A stretch of DNA of 64,000 nt from Lachnospiraceae bacterium (lineage in GTDB: Bacteria; Bacillota; Clostridia; Lachnospirales; Lachnospiraceae): positions 1 to 64,000 of the forward strand of contig JAISSU010000029.1 in assembly GCA_031272985.1 (NCBI GenBank), given 5' to 3'. The translations under genes were made by a program, and so were the position numbers. Below are positions 34,956 to 43,418 of the stretch, one piece after another. The first letter of the stretch is position 1; each line of letters starts with the position of its first letter. The notes beneath the pieces are model-generated. The model made no database searches, had not been told where the DNA came from, and saw only the letters and a list, made by a program, of their open reading frames with translations.

Positions 34956-36890
34956 ATGGCAGGTTATCATTATAATTCATCAAATCAAAAACCCGGAACA
35001 GGAAAATATCTGTTTTACATTGCGCTCGTAATGTTTTTTATTTTTGCGATACTGACCAATTTCTTCGGAAGGTGTTCCAAAGAAGTGGAACCGATTAGCG
35101 CCGAAGCAATCAAGGAGACGCACGAGGCGGAGAGTGAAATCGAAGAAGCGGTAAATTTTAAAGATGATCCCGCAAAGCAGATGAATGACGCTCTGATGGT
35201 GATAAAGGAGCAGCAGGCAGAGGGGATAGTTGAAAATTACAGGATATACGATGATTCTATTGAGGTAAATTACGCGAGTCAGATTACATATATATTCATG
35301 CCCATTTTCAATGATTTGGCTTTATTTAGCTCGGGCTCGGGGACTAAGACCTCGGTGGTAATGGGAAGTGCTTTGGAAGTTATTACACCGAGTGTTAATT
35401 GGAACGATGATTTGATTTCAGGAGTTGAATCTGCCGAAAATGCAATCAGGGCGACTGATGATTTTTCCATAGCGGGTCTTTTTAACGAGAATACTACCCT
35501 GGAGGCTTTGGAAAAGGAGCTGAAAGGGCATGATATTGTCATTTGGAGCGGTCACGGAGGTTATTCACAGACATATGGACCTATCCTTTTGACGGGTGAA
35601 AAGAAGGCCTCAATTTCTGAAATAGAAACGTCCGGCGGCGTAGGAGTAAGCAACGAGTGGAAAGCGCGTTATGAAGATTATCCCGCAAAGAGGATAGTCG
35701 ACACATCTACGCAATATTATGCAATAACGAGTAAATTTATTGATTATTATTACGAACCCGGAGACTTTTCGGACTGCGTTTTCTTTTTTGCGTCATGTCA
35801 CGCCGGAGAGACGAATACTTTAGCAAATTCACTTACCTATTGCGGCGCGAAAACCGTGGTGGGATTTGATTATGCGGTACTGCAGTCCTATGGCAATGAT
35901 ATGTGTCAGACATTTTTCGAGGAATTGACAAAAAAGGACAGTAAGGGAAACTATGTCACGGACGCGCAGACCGCGCTTGAAAACGCGATAACAAAAAACG
36001 GAAAGCAGGATGTTGACACAATATTTGAATACATGGGGCAGTATTTAACGACATTGATTAATACGTATAAAATTTTTACTACCGGTGAACTTCCAAATAT
36101 TACGGGGCGGGTCGCACATCCAGTATTATTCGGGGACGGCTCGTTTATGCTTTCCACAGCTAAGGAAAATGCCGCAAAAGCAGCGAAAGAAGATAAAGAA
36201 GCAAAAAATTCCGAAACGGGTGATGATGTCGATACTGATGACTCTGATGAAGATGACGATTCCGACTCTGAGTTGGTTACGTATGGCACGTATAATGACA
36301 AACCTCTGAAATGGCGGATATTGGCACGCGAAGGGGATAAGGTTTTGCTGATTACCAACGAGTGTCTCGAGCATCATAAATACCACGACGAGCGAGAGGA
36401 GGTCACTTGGGAGGACAGCGATGTCAGAGCGTGGTTAAATGACGAATTTCTGAATTCATTTACGGATGAAGAGAAGAAGCATATATTGACGACTACACTT
36501 AAGAATAACGATAACCCGACTTACGGGAGTAATGGAGGGAAGGATACAAAGGACAAGGTGTTCTTATTGAGTATTGATGAAGCAATAAAATATTTTGCCA
36601 ATGATAAAGACAGAATCGCAAAATATACGGGTGATGAGTCTTGGTGGATTGCGTTTAGAGGAAAAGCGACATGGTGGTTTCTAAGGACACCCGGATACAT
36701 TGAAAAAACGAAGTACACGACACATTATAGGATAGCAGGAGTCTGGGAGGACGGAAGCATAGATGAGGTCGGAATCGGAGGGGCGGTGGCCTTCCTGCAC
36801 GAATTCTCATTTGATAAAGGGCATATAGGACCGATGATAATAACAATAAGACCCGCAATGTGGGTGGATAAGGCGGCAATCGAGGAATAA
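34956..36890 (+). CDS. Membrane-anchored caspase-like protease fused to DUF6273
   Basis: 644 residues. A membrane helix near the N-terminus (about 18-38) is followed by a caspase/gingipain-like (clan CD) domain of about 330 residues. The likely dyad is H200 in IVIWSGHGG and C281 in FFFASCHAGE, each after a hydrophobic strand and about 80 residues apart as in clan CD. An acidic linker (about 415-440, rich in Asp/Glu) leads to a C-terminal DUF6273 domain (about 443-640) with LKWRILAREGDKVLLIT, TWEDSDVRAWLNDEF, KDKVFLLSIDEAIKYF, WWFLRTPG and MIITIRPAMW. DUF6273 is common in exported or signalling proteins of Clostridia and is related in look to sulfatase-modifying-factor domains; it may bind ligands. 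Topology (inside or outside) is not certain. Confidence 0.75.
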   Translation: MAGYHYNSSNQKPGTGKYLFYIALVMFFIFAILTNFFGRCSKEVEPISAEAIKETHEAESEIEEAVNFKDDPAKQMNDALMVIKEQQAEGIVENYRIYDDSIEVNYASQITYIFMPIFNDLALFSSGSGTKTSVVMGSALEVITPSVNWNDDLISGVESAENAIRATDDFSIAGLFNENTTLEALEKELKGHDIVIWSGHGGYSQTYGPILLTGEKKASISEIETSGGVGVSNEWKARYEDYPAKRIVDTSTQYYAITSKFIDYYYEPGDFSDCVFFFASCHAGETNTLANSLTYCGAKTVVGFDYAVLQSYGNDMCQTFFEELTKKDSKGNYVTDAQTALENAITKNGKQDVDTIFEYMGQYLTTLINTYKIFTTGELPNITGRVAHPVLFGDGSFMLSTAKENAAKAAKEDKEAKNSETGDDVDTDDSDEDDDSDSELVTYGTYNDKPLKWRILAREGDKVLLITNECLEHHKYHDEREEVTWEDSDVRAWLNDEFLNSFTDEEKKHILTTTLKNNDNPTYGSNGGKDTKDKVFLLSIDEAIKYFANDKDRIAKYTGDESWWIAFRGKATWWFLRTPGYIEKTKYTTHYRIAGVWEDGSIDEVGIGGAVAFLHEFSFDKGHIGPMIITIRPAMWVDKAAIEE

Positions 36891-36902
36891 AAGCTTACGT
36901 AA

Positions 36903-36972
36903 CTTTAGTAGCGTAGACGGGATCCACTCCCGTCGCAGCGAGGCAAAGTCGGGGGTGTCCCCTGACTAGAAT
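36903..36972 (+). repeat. 70-base two-hairpin repeat, copy 2
   Basis: Begins CTTTAGTAGCGTAG like copy 1. Stem one is GACGGGA (36916-36922) with TCCCGTC (36928-36934), with changes against copy 1 that keep the pairing. Stem two (36947-36967) pairs AGTCGGGGG with CCCCTGACT around TGT with one G-T wobble. It ends 16 bases before the preferred start codon of the TIR-MORN gene. Confidence 0.85.
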
Positions 36973-36988
36973 GGAGAGGAATAGGAAA

Positions 36989-38299
36989 ATGGCACACGAA
37001 GTATTCATAAGCTATTCAAGTAAAGACAAGGCGGTCGCGGACGCGGCATGTCACGCAATCGAAAGCAGGAAAATAACGTGCTGGATGGCACCACGCGACA
37101 TAGAGCCGGGAAAGACATGGCCTTCGCAAATCACTAAGGCAATCAAAGATTGTATTGTATTCGTGCTGATCTTTTCGACGAATTCAAACGAATCCGAACA
37201 GGTAATAAAAGAAGTCACACTGGCGGTGAGCAACAGTAAAATCGTGATTCCATGCAAAATAGAGGACATAATCTACGGAGATGATTTAGAGTATCTGCTC
37301 TTAAATATACACTGGGTGGAATTATTCCCCGAGCTGACGAAATTCGATGGGCTCGTGGATCAGATAGAGAAAAACATACCCAAAAAAGAAACTGCGCCTA
37401 CGGAAAAGAAAACCACAACAAAGACTGAAACCGCCAAAGAAGAGAGCAAAGAAAAAGAGACTTCGGAGTCATTCATGAAAGGGTGGTACGAAAAAGCAGC
37501 GAAAACCACGAATGCCGAGCAAAAAAGAATAGAGTACTCAAATGGCAGCGTATATGAAGGAGAAATAGTTGACGGGAAGCGCCATGGAAAAGGGAAGATG
37601 ACATGGGCTGACGGCACTACCTATGAAGGCGATTTTGTTGAAGATAAACGCACCGGAAAGGGAAGGCAGGTTTGGTCTGAGAGAAGTAAATGGCCGGGGG
37701 ATGTTTATGAAGGCGATTATATTGATAATAAGCGCACCGGAAAAGGCAGATATGTTTGGGCAACAGGAGATGTCTATGAAGGCGATTTTATTGAGGATAA
37801 ACGCACTGGAAAAGGCAGATATACTTGGACAACAAAAGATGTCTATGAGGGCGACTATCTAGAAGATCAGCGTACCGGAAAAGGGAAAACGACCTGGGCA
37901 AACGGCGTTGTTTACGAAGGGGATTATGTGAATGGAAAGCGAATGGGACAAGGGAAATTGATTTGGACGAATGGTGACGTTTATGAAGGTGACTTCGTAG
38001 AAGATGTGCGTTCCGGAAAAGGTAAATTCACATGGGCAGTCGGCGTAGTGTATGAGGGTGACTTTATAGCCAATAAACTCACCGGGAAAGGCAAAATGAC
38101 CTGGACAAGCGGAAACTCCTACGAAGGCGACTTTATTGAAGATAAGCGAACGGGTAAAGGTAAATATATTTGGTCAAACGGTGATATCTATGAAGGAGAT
38201 TTCGTTGATGGCAAACTTAAAGGAATAGGTGTCCTGAAGTATGCGAACGGAATCATAAAAGAAGGCGAGTTTATAGATGGAAAATTTGTTGGGGAATGA
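36989..38299 (+). CDS. TIR domain protein with eleven MORN repeats
   Basis: 436 residues. The TIR domain (1-135) starts AHEVFISYSSKDKAVADAAC and includes CWMAPRDIEPGKTW, with a probable catalytic glutamate at E75 (in EQVIKEV, aligned by eye with the NADase glutamate of bacterial TIRs). A Lys/Glu/Thr-rich linker (about 135-180) follows. The C-terminal half (about 182-436) holds eleven MORN repeats with a period of about 23 residues, each near YEGDF-x-(D/N)-K-R-TGKG. MORN repeats often mediate membrane-lipid or protein contact. ATG 36971 is possible, but 36989 gives a typical TIR start, has GGAGAGG ahead, and lies outside the repeat element. It follows the caspase-like gene by 98 bases. Confidence 0.88.
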   Translation: MAHEVFISYSSKDKAVADAACHAIESRKITCWMAPRDIEPGKTWPSQITKAIKDCIVFVLIFSTNSNESEQVIKEVTLAVSNSKIVIPCKIEDIIYGDDLEYLLLNIHWVELFPELTKFDGLVDQIEKNIPKKETAPTEKKTTTKTETAKEESKEKETSESFMKGWYEKAAKTTNAEQKRIEYSNGSVYEGEIVDGKRHGKGKMTWADGTTYEGDFVEDKRTGKGRQVWSERSKWPGDVYEGDYIDNKRTGKGRYVWATGDVYEGDFIEDKRTGKGRYTWTTKDVYEGDYLEDQRTGKGKTTWANGVVYEGDYVNGKRMGQGKLIWTNGDVYEGDFVEDVRSGKGKFTWAVGVVYEGDFIANKLTGKGKMTWTSGNSYEGDFIEDKRTGKGKYIWSNGDIYEGDFVDGKLKGIGVLKYANGIIKEGEFIDGKFVGE

Positions 38300-38333
38300 T
38301 AAAGGAGACTTACTTACCAATCCGCTTTCCAAT

Positions 38334-38362
38334 TTGACTTCTACCAGCATATTTACTATAAT
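38334..38362 (+). promoter_or_regulatory. Promoter of rex
   Basis: TTGACT (38334-38339), 17 bases, perfect TATAAT (38357-38362). The start point would be near 38369, leaving a leader of about 100 bases before the GTG at 38467. Confidence 0.8.
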
Positions 38363-38402
38363 ATTTTCATGCATTTGAAGGGCAACGGCGCCTCCTTGTT
38401 TT

Positions 38403-38448
38403 TGTGCCTTGTCCGAAGGTGTGAGTAACGTACACCCGGTAAGGCACA
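38403..38448 (+). promoter_or_regulatory. Structured leader of rex, candidate regulatory RNA
   Basis: Stem P1 pairs TGTGCCTT (38403-38410) with AAGGCACA (38441-38448); an internal loop separates it from stem P2, GGTGT (38418-38422) with ACACC (38432-38436), capped by a nine-base loop. The rex ribosome site begins eight bases after P1. I match it to no known riboswitch class. Confidence 0.5.
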
Positions 38449-38466
38449 GGGTGTTAGGAGGTTTTC

Positions 38467-39102
38467 GTGGCAGAAAGAAAGATTTCACAGGCTATTATCA
38501 GGCGGCTCCCGCGTTATTATCGGTATCTGGGAGAATTATTGGAAAACGGTGTTGAGAGGATTTCTTCTTTGGACTTGAGTGTCCGTATGAAGGTGACGGC
38601 TTCGCAGATTAGGCAGGATTTGAATAATTTCGGAGGTTTCGGGCAGCAGGGCTACGGCTACAATGTTAAGTATCTTTACACTGAAATAGGAAAGATTCTG
38701 GGACTTGATGTTGAGCACAATATTATTATCATTGGCGCGGGGAATCTGGGGCAGGCGCTCGCGAATTACACTAATTTTGAGAAGCGCGGTTTCGTCATTA
38801 AAAGCATGTTCGATACGAATCCCAGATTGCACGGTATTTCGATCAGGGGAATACCTGTCAGGATGATTGAGGAGCTTTCCGATTATCTGAATAAAAATAA
38901 AATTGACATAGCGGTTCTCACATTGCCGAAGACAAATGCCGTGGATGTTGCGAAAATCGTCGTGAATGGCGGAGTTAAGGCGATTTGGAATTTCGCGCAT
39001 ACCGATTTGCATGTTCCGTCAGATGTGCTCGTTGAGAACGTTCACCTGTCAGAAAGCCTTATGCGATTGTCATACAATATTGCCAATACGAAACGCGGAT
39101 AA
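38467..39102 (+). CDS. rex: Redox-sensing transcription repressor Rex
   Basis: 211 residues. The N-terminal winged helix (about 1-80) has ISQAIIRRLPRYYRYLGELL and TASQIRQDLNNFGGFGQQGY, which is the Rex DNA-binding fingerprint. The C-terminal Rossmann domain has NIIIIGAGNLGQALANY and NFAHTDLHVP. Rex leaves its operator when NADH is high and thereby controls fermentation and electron transport genes. The start is a GTG at 38467, with AGGAGG eight bases before it. It has its own promoter and a structured leader, and the NAD(P)HX repair gene follows 36 bases downstream. Confidence 0.95.
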   Translation: MAERKISQAIIRRLPRYYRYLGELLENGVERISSLDLSVRMKVTASQIRQDLNNFGGFGQQGYGYNVKYLYTEIGKILGLDVEHNIIIIGAGNLGQALANYTNFEKRGFVIKSMFDTNPRLHGISIRGIPVRMIEELSDYLNKNKIDIAVLTLPKTNAVDVAKIVVNGGVKAIWNFAHTDLHVPSDVLVENVHLSESLMRLSYNIANTKRG

Positions 39103-39138
39103 TTCGCGATTTTATTAAAGATTGGGGATAGAAACGAT

Positions 39139-40656
39139 ATGCGGCATTTGCCTAACGCTAATCAAATGAAAGAAGCGGACGCGGAAACCATAATTTCAAA
39201 AGGGATTACTTCTCTGGAATTAATGGAAACCGCGGCGTTAGCCATTACGGGACATATAGAGGATTTATCGCCTGATATGTCTCTTGTTTGCGTAGTGTGC
39301 GGAACCGGTAATAACGGCGGGGACGGACTCGCAATAGCGAGGATTCTTAAAGAAAAAGGCTACAATGTTTTCTGCGTTTTAATCGGTGATAAACATAACC
39401 GCACTCCTGAGACAGCCGCGCAGCTTGAAAAGGCAAAAGAATCAGATGTAAAGCTCTTATCGGGGTTGGCGCCTGTGGATTCATTTATTGGTGAAAGCGA
39501 AATTTCCCTTGTTATTGATGCGTTGTTCGGAATCGGGCTCTCCCGTGAGGTGACGGGAGAATACGCGGCGGCAATTGATTGGATTAATTCCCTTAAGTGC
39601 CCTGCGATTTCGGTGGATGTACCGAGCGGGATTTGCGCAACGACCGGACAGATTCTCGCAAAAGCAGTGGAGGCTGATGTTACGATTACAGTTGGCGCGT
39701 GTAAATGCGGACTTTTACTTTCTCCCGCGAGAAAAGTCTGCGGAGATATTAGGGTCGCCCGCATTGGCATTGATGAAGCAATTTTCGCATCAGATAAAGA
39801 AACGGCATTTTCGATTGACGAAGGCGAATATAAATATCTTTTGCCGGTGCGCCCTGAGGACTCACATAAAGGCACCTTCGGCAATGTCCTTTTGGTAGCC
39901 GGCAGCAGCGGGATGGCGGGAGCCGCCTACTTAAGCGCCTTAGCCGCCTATCGGACAGGTGCCGGTCTTGTTACGATTTTCACTCCGAAAGAAAATAGAG
40001 TAATCTTACAGAGCCTATTGCCGGAGGCAATAATTAAACCCATGGGAGAATATCCGGATGAGGAAATAAAGGAGCTCGTTTCAAAGGCTTCGGTCGTATG
40101 TTTCGGCCCCGGCTTAGGAACGGCTGAACCTGCCGAAAAGCTCCTTCGTGAAACACTCATTTCCGCTAAATGCCCTGTGGTTTTGGATGCCGATGGGATT
40201 AATCTGCTCGCAAAGAGACGCTGGCTTTTACCGATTATTAAAGGAAAAGACATTATCATTACACCGCATATCGGAGAAATGGCGAGACTTTTGCAGATTG
40301 ACCCTAAGGAAATCGCCCGCAATCGCATCGAGGAGGCTTGCGATTACGCTCAAAGTGCGGGAGTTACATGCATTTTAAAGGATGACAGAACGATAGTCGC
40401 AGCCCTCGGGAAAAAGCCTTATATTAATTTATCCGGATGTGCCGCCATGGCAAAGGCCGGATCGGGCGATGTGCTCTCAGGCATAGTAAGCGGACTGCTT
40501 GCTCAGAATTGTCCGGTTTGGGAGAGCACGATTTTAGCGACTTATATACATGGACTTGCGGGAGAGGCTGCGAGCGAAAAATACGGCGAATACAGTGTTC
40601 TCGCCAGGAATATTGCCGATGAAGTCGGCACAGCTATTAAAAAGATTGAGAGGTAG
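39139..40656 (+). CDS. nnr: Bifunctional NAD(P)HX epimerase / ADP-dependent dehydratase
   Basis: 505 residues, two enzymes in one chain. The N-terminal YjeF_N epimerase (about 1-210) has the ITSLELMETAA start and VVCGTGNNGGDGLAIARIL. The C-terminal carbohydrate-kinase-like dehydratase (about 220-505) has KGTFGNVLLVAGSSGMAGAA, FGPGLG, VLDADGINLL and the AGSGDVLSG motif. Together they repair hydrated NADH and NADPH. Placement right after rex suits a theme of NAD homeostasis and the two are probably cotranscribed. The alanine racemase gene begins eight bases after the stop. Confidence 0.95.
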   Translation: MRHLPNANQMKEADAETIISKGITSLELMETAALAITGHIEDLSPDMSLVCVVCGTGNNGGDGLAIARILKEKGYNVFCVLIGDKHNRTPETAAQLEKAKESDVKLLSGLAPVDSFIGESEISLVIDALFGIGLSREVTGEYAAAIDWINSLKCPAISVDVPSGICATTGQILAKAVEADVTITVGACKCGLLLSPARKVCGDIRVARIGIDEAIFASDKETAFSIDEGEYKYLLPVRPEDSHKGTFGNVLLVAGSSGMAGAAYLSALAAYRTGAGLVTIFTPKENRVILQSLLPEAIIKPMGEYPDEEIKELVSKASVVCFGPGLGTAEPAEKLLRETLISAKCPVVLDADGINLLAKRRWLLPIIKGKDIIITPHIGEMARLLQIDPKEIARNRIEEACDYAQSAGVTCILKDDRTIVAALGKKPYINLSGCAAMAKAGSGDVLSGIVSGLLAQNCPVWESTILATYIHGLAGEAASEKYGEYSVLARNIADEVGTAIKKIER

Positions 40657-40663
40657 TACAATA

Positions 40664-41818
40664 ATGAGAAGTACCACGAGAGTTTGCGCCCATGTGGATT
40701 TGGATGCAGTTGAATATAATTACGAATCAATGTATAAAAATTTACAAAAAGATGTGAAAATGTTTTCGGTAATAAAGGCAGATGGCTACGGTCATGGGGC
40801 ATTGCCGATTGCGAAAATCTTAGAGGATAAGGAATATATCTTCGGTTTTGCCACCGCTACGGTGGACGAGTCCTTGGATTTGCGCGAAGGCGGAATAAAA
40901 AAGCCCTTATTAGTGCTGGGATGTGCTTTTCCTGATAGCTGGGAAGCGGCAATCAATAACGATATTCGAATGACTGTTTATACAAAAGGTGCGGCTTTAG
41001 GCATCGCAGAGCTTGCGAGGAAGCTTAAGAAAACAGCGATTATTCATATTAAGATAGACACAGGCATGTCGAGGCTCGGATTTTTAGTCGATGAAGAAAG
41101 CGCCGACATTATCGCTGAAATAAGCAAAATGGAAGGTTTAAGCATCGAGGGAATGTTCACCCATTTCGCAAAAGCCGATGAAACTGATAAAACATTTACC
41201 GAAAAACAATACAAAGAATACATCAGAATGAAGGATATGCTATCCGAAAAAGGAGTGGTTTTCAAATACTACCACACCTGCAACAGCGCGGGCATCATTG
41301 ATTGCAAAGAGGCGAACTTAAATCTCGTTAGAGCAGGCATTTCCACATATGGGATCTATCCTTCACAGGAAGTAATAAAAGAAAATGTTCCTCTTAAGCC
41401 CGCTATGACTTTAATAAGCCACGTCGCCCATGTAAAATGGATAGAAGAAGAGACTCCGATTAGCTACGGCGGCACATTTATCACAAAGAAACGTACAAAA
41501 GTAGCCACGATTCCCGTTGGTTACGGCGACGGATACCCGCGTTCCCTAAGCAATAAGGGCTACGTGCTGATTAGAGGGAAAAAGGCTCCTATATTGGGCA
41601 GAGTCTGCATGGACCAGTTTATGGTGGACGTAACGGGCATAGATGACGTAGAATTTAACGACAAGGTCACATTGATTGGGAATGACGGGGATGAGTGTCT
41701 TCCGGTTGAAATATCAGCTGATTTATCGGAGAGGTTCCCCTATGAGTTTGTTTGTGATTTAGGGAAGAGAATACCCAGAGTATACCATTATAAGGGAAAG
41801 GTAAAGGAGGATTTTTAG
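40664..41818 (+). CDS. alr: Alanine racemase
   Basis: 384 residues. The barrel begins VCAHVDLDAVEYN, and the cofactor lysine is in VIKADGYGHGALP. Other family points are KIDTGMSRLGF, the catalytic tyrosine region of ISYGGTF, TIPVGYGDGYPR and RVCMDQFMVDVT. It makes D-alanine for peptidoglycan. The frame is open 38 codons further into the preceding gene, but ATG 40664 starts the family's normal N-terminus and has GAGAGGT before it. In many Bacillota an NAD(P)HX repair gene sits directly before alr, as here. Confidence 0.96.
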   Translation: MRSTTRVCAHVDLDAVEYNYESMYKNLQKDVKMFSVIKADGYGHGALPIAKILEDKEYIFGFATATVDESLDLREGGIKKPLLVLGCAFPDSWEAAINNDIRMTVYTKGAALGIAELARKLKKTAIIHIKIDTGMSRLGFLVDEESADIIAEISKMEGLSIEGMFTHFAKADETDKTFTEKQYKEYIRMKDMLSEKGVVFKYYHTCNSAGIIDCKEANLNLVRAGISTYGIYPSQEVIKENVPLKPAMTLISHVAHVKWIEEETPISYGGTFITKKRTKVATIPVGYGDGYPRSLSNKGYVLIRGKKAPILGRVCMDQFMVDVTGIDDVEFNDKVTLIGNDGDECLPVEISADLSERFPYEFVCDLGKRIPRVYHYKGKVKEDF

Positions 41819-41823
41819 TTTCT

Positions 41824-42612
41824 ATGGAAGATGGCGGTTTATACCGACGATTAAGGCAGATCCTGAATATTGAAGAAGAATTGGACGACGATATGCGCGA
41901 GGAGGCTGCGAATCTCATTCGCAATGTATTCCGGTATTTGGATGAGGACGCAAAAGACATAATGACTCATCGCAAAAACATCGTAGCTATTGACGCAGAG
42001 GAGACTCTTGAAGATGCGCTTAAAATTATGCTTAGGGAGCGCTACTCGAGATTTCCCATTTACGAAGAAGACATTGATTCAATCATCGGGATCTTTCATT
42101 TAAAAGAGACAGTTACATGTTATCTGAATGAAAACTTGCGAAAGGTACCCGTTAAGGACTTAAAGACTTGGCTTTCGCCTGTCACATTTATTCCGGAAAC
42201 GAAGAGCATTGATACCCTGTTTCGGGAAATGCAGGCAGAAAAATACCATATTGCCGTAGTATTGGATGAATATGGGCAGACCTCGGGACTCGTTACGATG
42301 GAGGATATTCTTGAGGAAATCGTGGGCAATATTTTGGATGAGCACGATGTGGAAGAAGAGATGATCAAACAAAATCCGGATGGCTCACTTCGGGTAAATG
42401 GGATGGTCGATTTGGAGGAATTGGAGGAATGGATACCCGTTAAGTTCGAAAAAGAAGAATATGAAACCCTTAACGGATTTATTATTGATAATCTCGAGCA
42501 CATTCCTTCGCCTACCGAGAAACCTGTCGTAGAGTTTGAAGGTTACAGATTTACGGTTCTTTCCGTGCATAATAATACGATTGGTCGGGTAAGGATTGAA
42601 AAAATCATTTGA
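41824..42612 (+). CDS. CorC-like CBS domain protein (no DUF21 membrane domain)
   Basis: 262 residues. A short acidic N-terminus leads to the characteristic AKDIMTHRKNIVAIDAEETL, which opens a CBS pair (about 45-165) with FPIYEEDIDSIIGIFHLK and VVLDEYGQTSGLVTMEDILE. A CorC_HlyC domain (about 180-262) follows with GSLRVNGMVDLEEL and TLNGFII. Unlike HlyC/TlyC-type exporters it lacks the membrane DUF21 region, so it resembles soluble CorC. CBS domains bind adenosine nucleotides and CorC-type proteins are linked to Mg and Co ion efflux. It starts five bases after alr; GGAGG is 14 bases from the ATG. Confidence 0.88.
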   Translation: MEDGGLYRRLRQILNIEEELDDDMREEAANLIRNVFRYLDEDAKDIMTHRKNIVAIDAEETLEDALKIMLRERYSRFPIYEEDIDSIIGIFHLKETVTCYLNENLRKVPVKDLKTWLSPVTFIPETKSIDTLFREMQAEKYHIAVVLDEYGQTSGLVTMEDILEEIVGNILDEHDVEEEMIKQNPDGSLRVNGMVDLEELEEWIPVKFEKEEYETLNGFIIDNLEHIPSPTEKPVVEFEGYRFTVLSVHNNTIGRVRIEKII

Positions 42613-42688
42613 AAATGTTACAATAATATTTTGATTTAATAAAGCTTTTGTTAAACACCAGATATAGTTAAAGGAGATAGGTTATTGT

Positions 42689-43417
42689 ATGTCAGGTCAT
42701 TCTAAATTTGCAAATATAAAGCATAGAAAAGAGAAAAATGACGCCGCAAAAGGAAAGATTTTCACAAAGCTCGGAAAAGAGCTGGCGGTGGCGGTAAAGG
42801 AAGGCGGCAGCGCGGATCCTGTCAATAATTCCAGACTCCGCGATGTCATTGCGAAAGCAAAACAAAATAATATGCCCAATGACACGATTGAGCGCAATAT
42901 TAAAAAGGCTGATGCCGATCCCGCCGATTACGAGCATGTTACATATGAGGGCTATGGTCCCGGAGGCACCGCAATTATCGTAGAAGCTCTTACCGATAAT
43001 AAAAATCGCACAGCTTCTAATGTCAGGAATGCCTTCACAAAAGGAAATGGTAATGTCGGAACACCCGGCTGCGTCTCATTCATGTTTGATAAAAAAGGAC
43101 AGATTATAATTGATAAAGAGGATTTCGAAGGCGACGCAGATGATCTCATGATGAAGGCATTGGATGCGGGAGCCGATGATTTTTCCGAGGAAGAGGACAG
43201 TTTTGAAATACTTACTTCTCCGGAGGATTTCAGCGCTGTGCGTTTAGCCTTAGAAGAAGAAAAAATCCCGATGGCGGCAGCTGAAATTACGATGATACCT
43301 CAGACTTACGTGGATTTAACCGACGAAAAAGAGATTCAAAGCATCCAAAAGACTCTTGATATTTTGGATGACGACGACGATGTGCAGGATGTCTACACAA
43401 ATTGGAGCGATAATTGA
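42689..43417 (+). CDS. yebC: YebC/PmpR family protein
   Basis: 242 residues, full length. The start [20 protein letters not shown] is diagnostic, and later [20 protein letters not shown] and [16 protein letters not shown] are family signatures. YebC proteins were long called transcription regulators; more recent work assigns at least some of them a role on the ribosome at difficult peptide sequences. A 76-base AT-rich gap precedes it. The start codon of the next gene lies one base after its stop. Confidence 0.95.
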   Translation: MSGHSKFANIKHRKEKNDAAKGKIFTKLGKELAVAVKEGGSADPVNNSRLRDVIAKAKQNNMPNDTIERNIKKADADPADYEHVTYEGYGPGGTAIIVEALTDNKNRTASNVRNAFTKGNGNVGTPGCVSFMFDKKGQIIIDKEDFEGDADDLMMKALDAGADDFSEEEDSFEILTSPEDFSAVRLALEEEKIPMAAAEITMIPQTYVDLTDEKEIQSIQKTLDILDDDDDVQDVYTNWSDN

Positions 43418-43418
43418 G

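Noticed and set aside
36971..36988. Upstream ATG for the TIR-MORN gene
   Set aside because: It would overlap the 70-base repeat and add MERNRK before a typical TIR start; ATG 36989 has a better ribosome site and the same distance to the repeat as seen in the other copy.
36989..37393. Classical Thoeris (ThsA/ThsB)
   Set aside because: No SIR2-SLOG-type ThsA gene is nearby; only a looser analogy with the caspase-using type is tenable.
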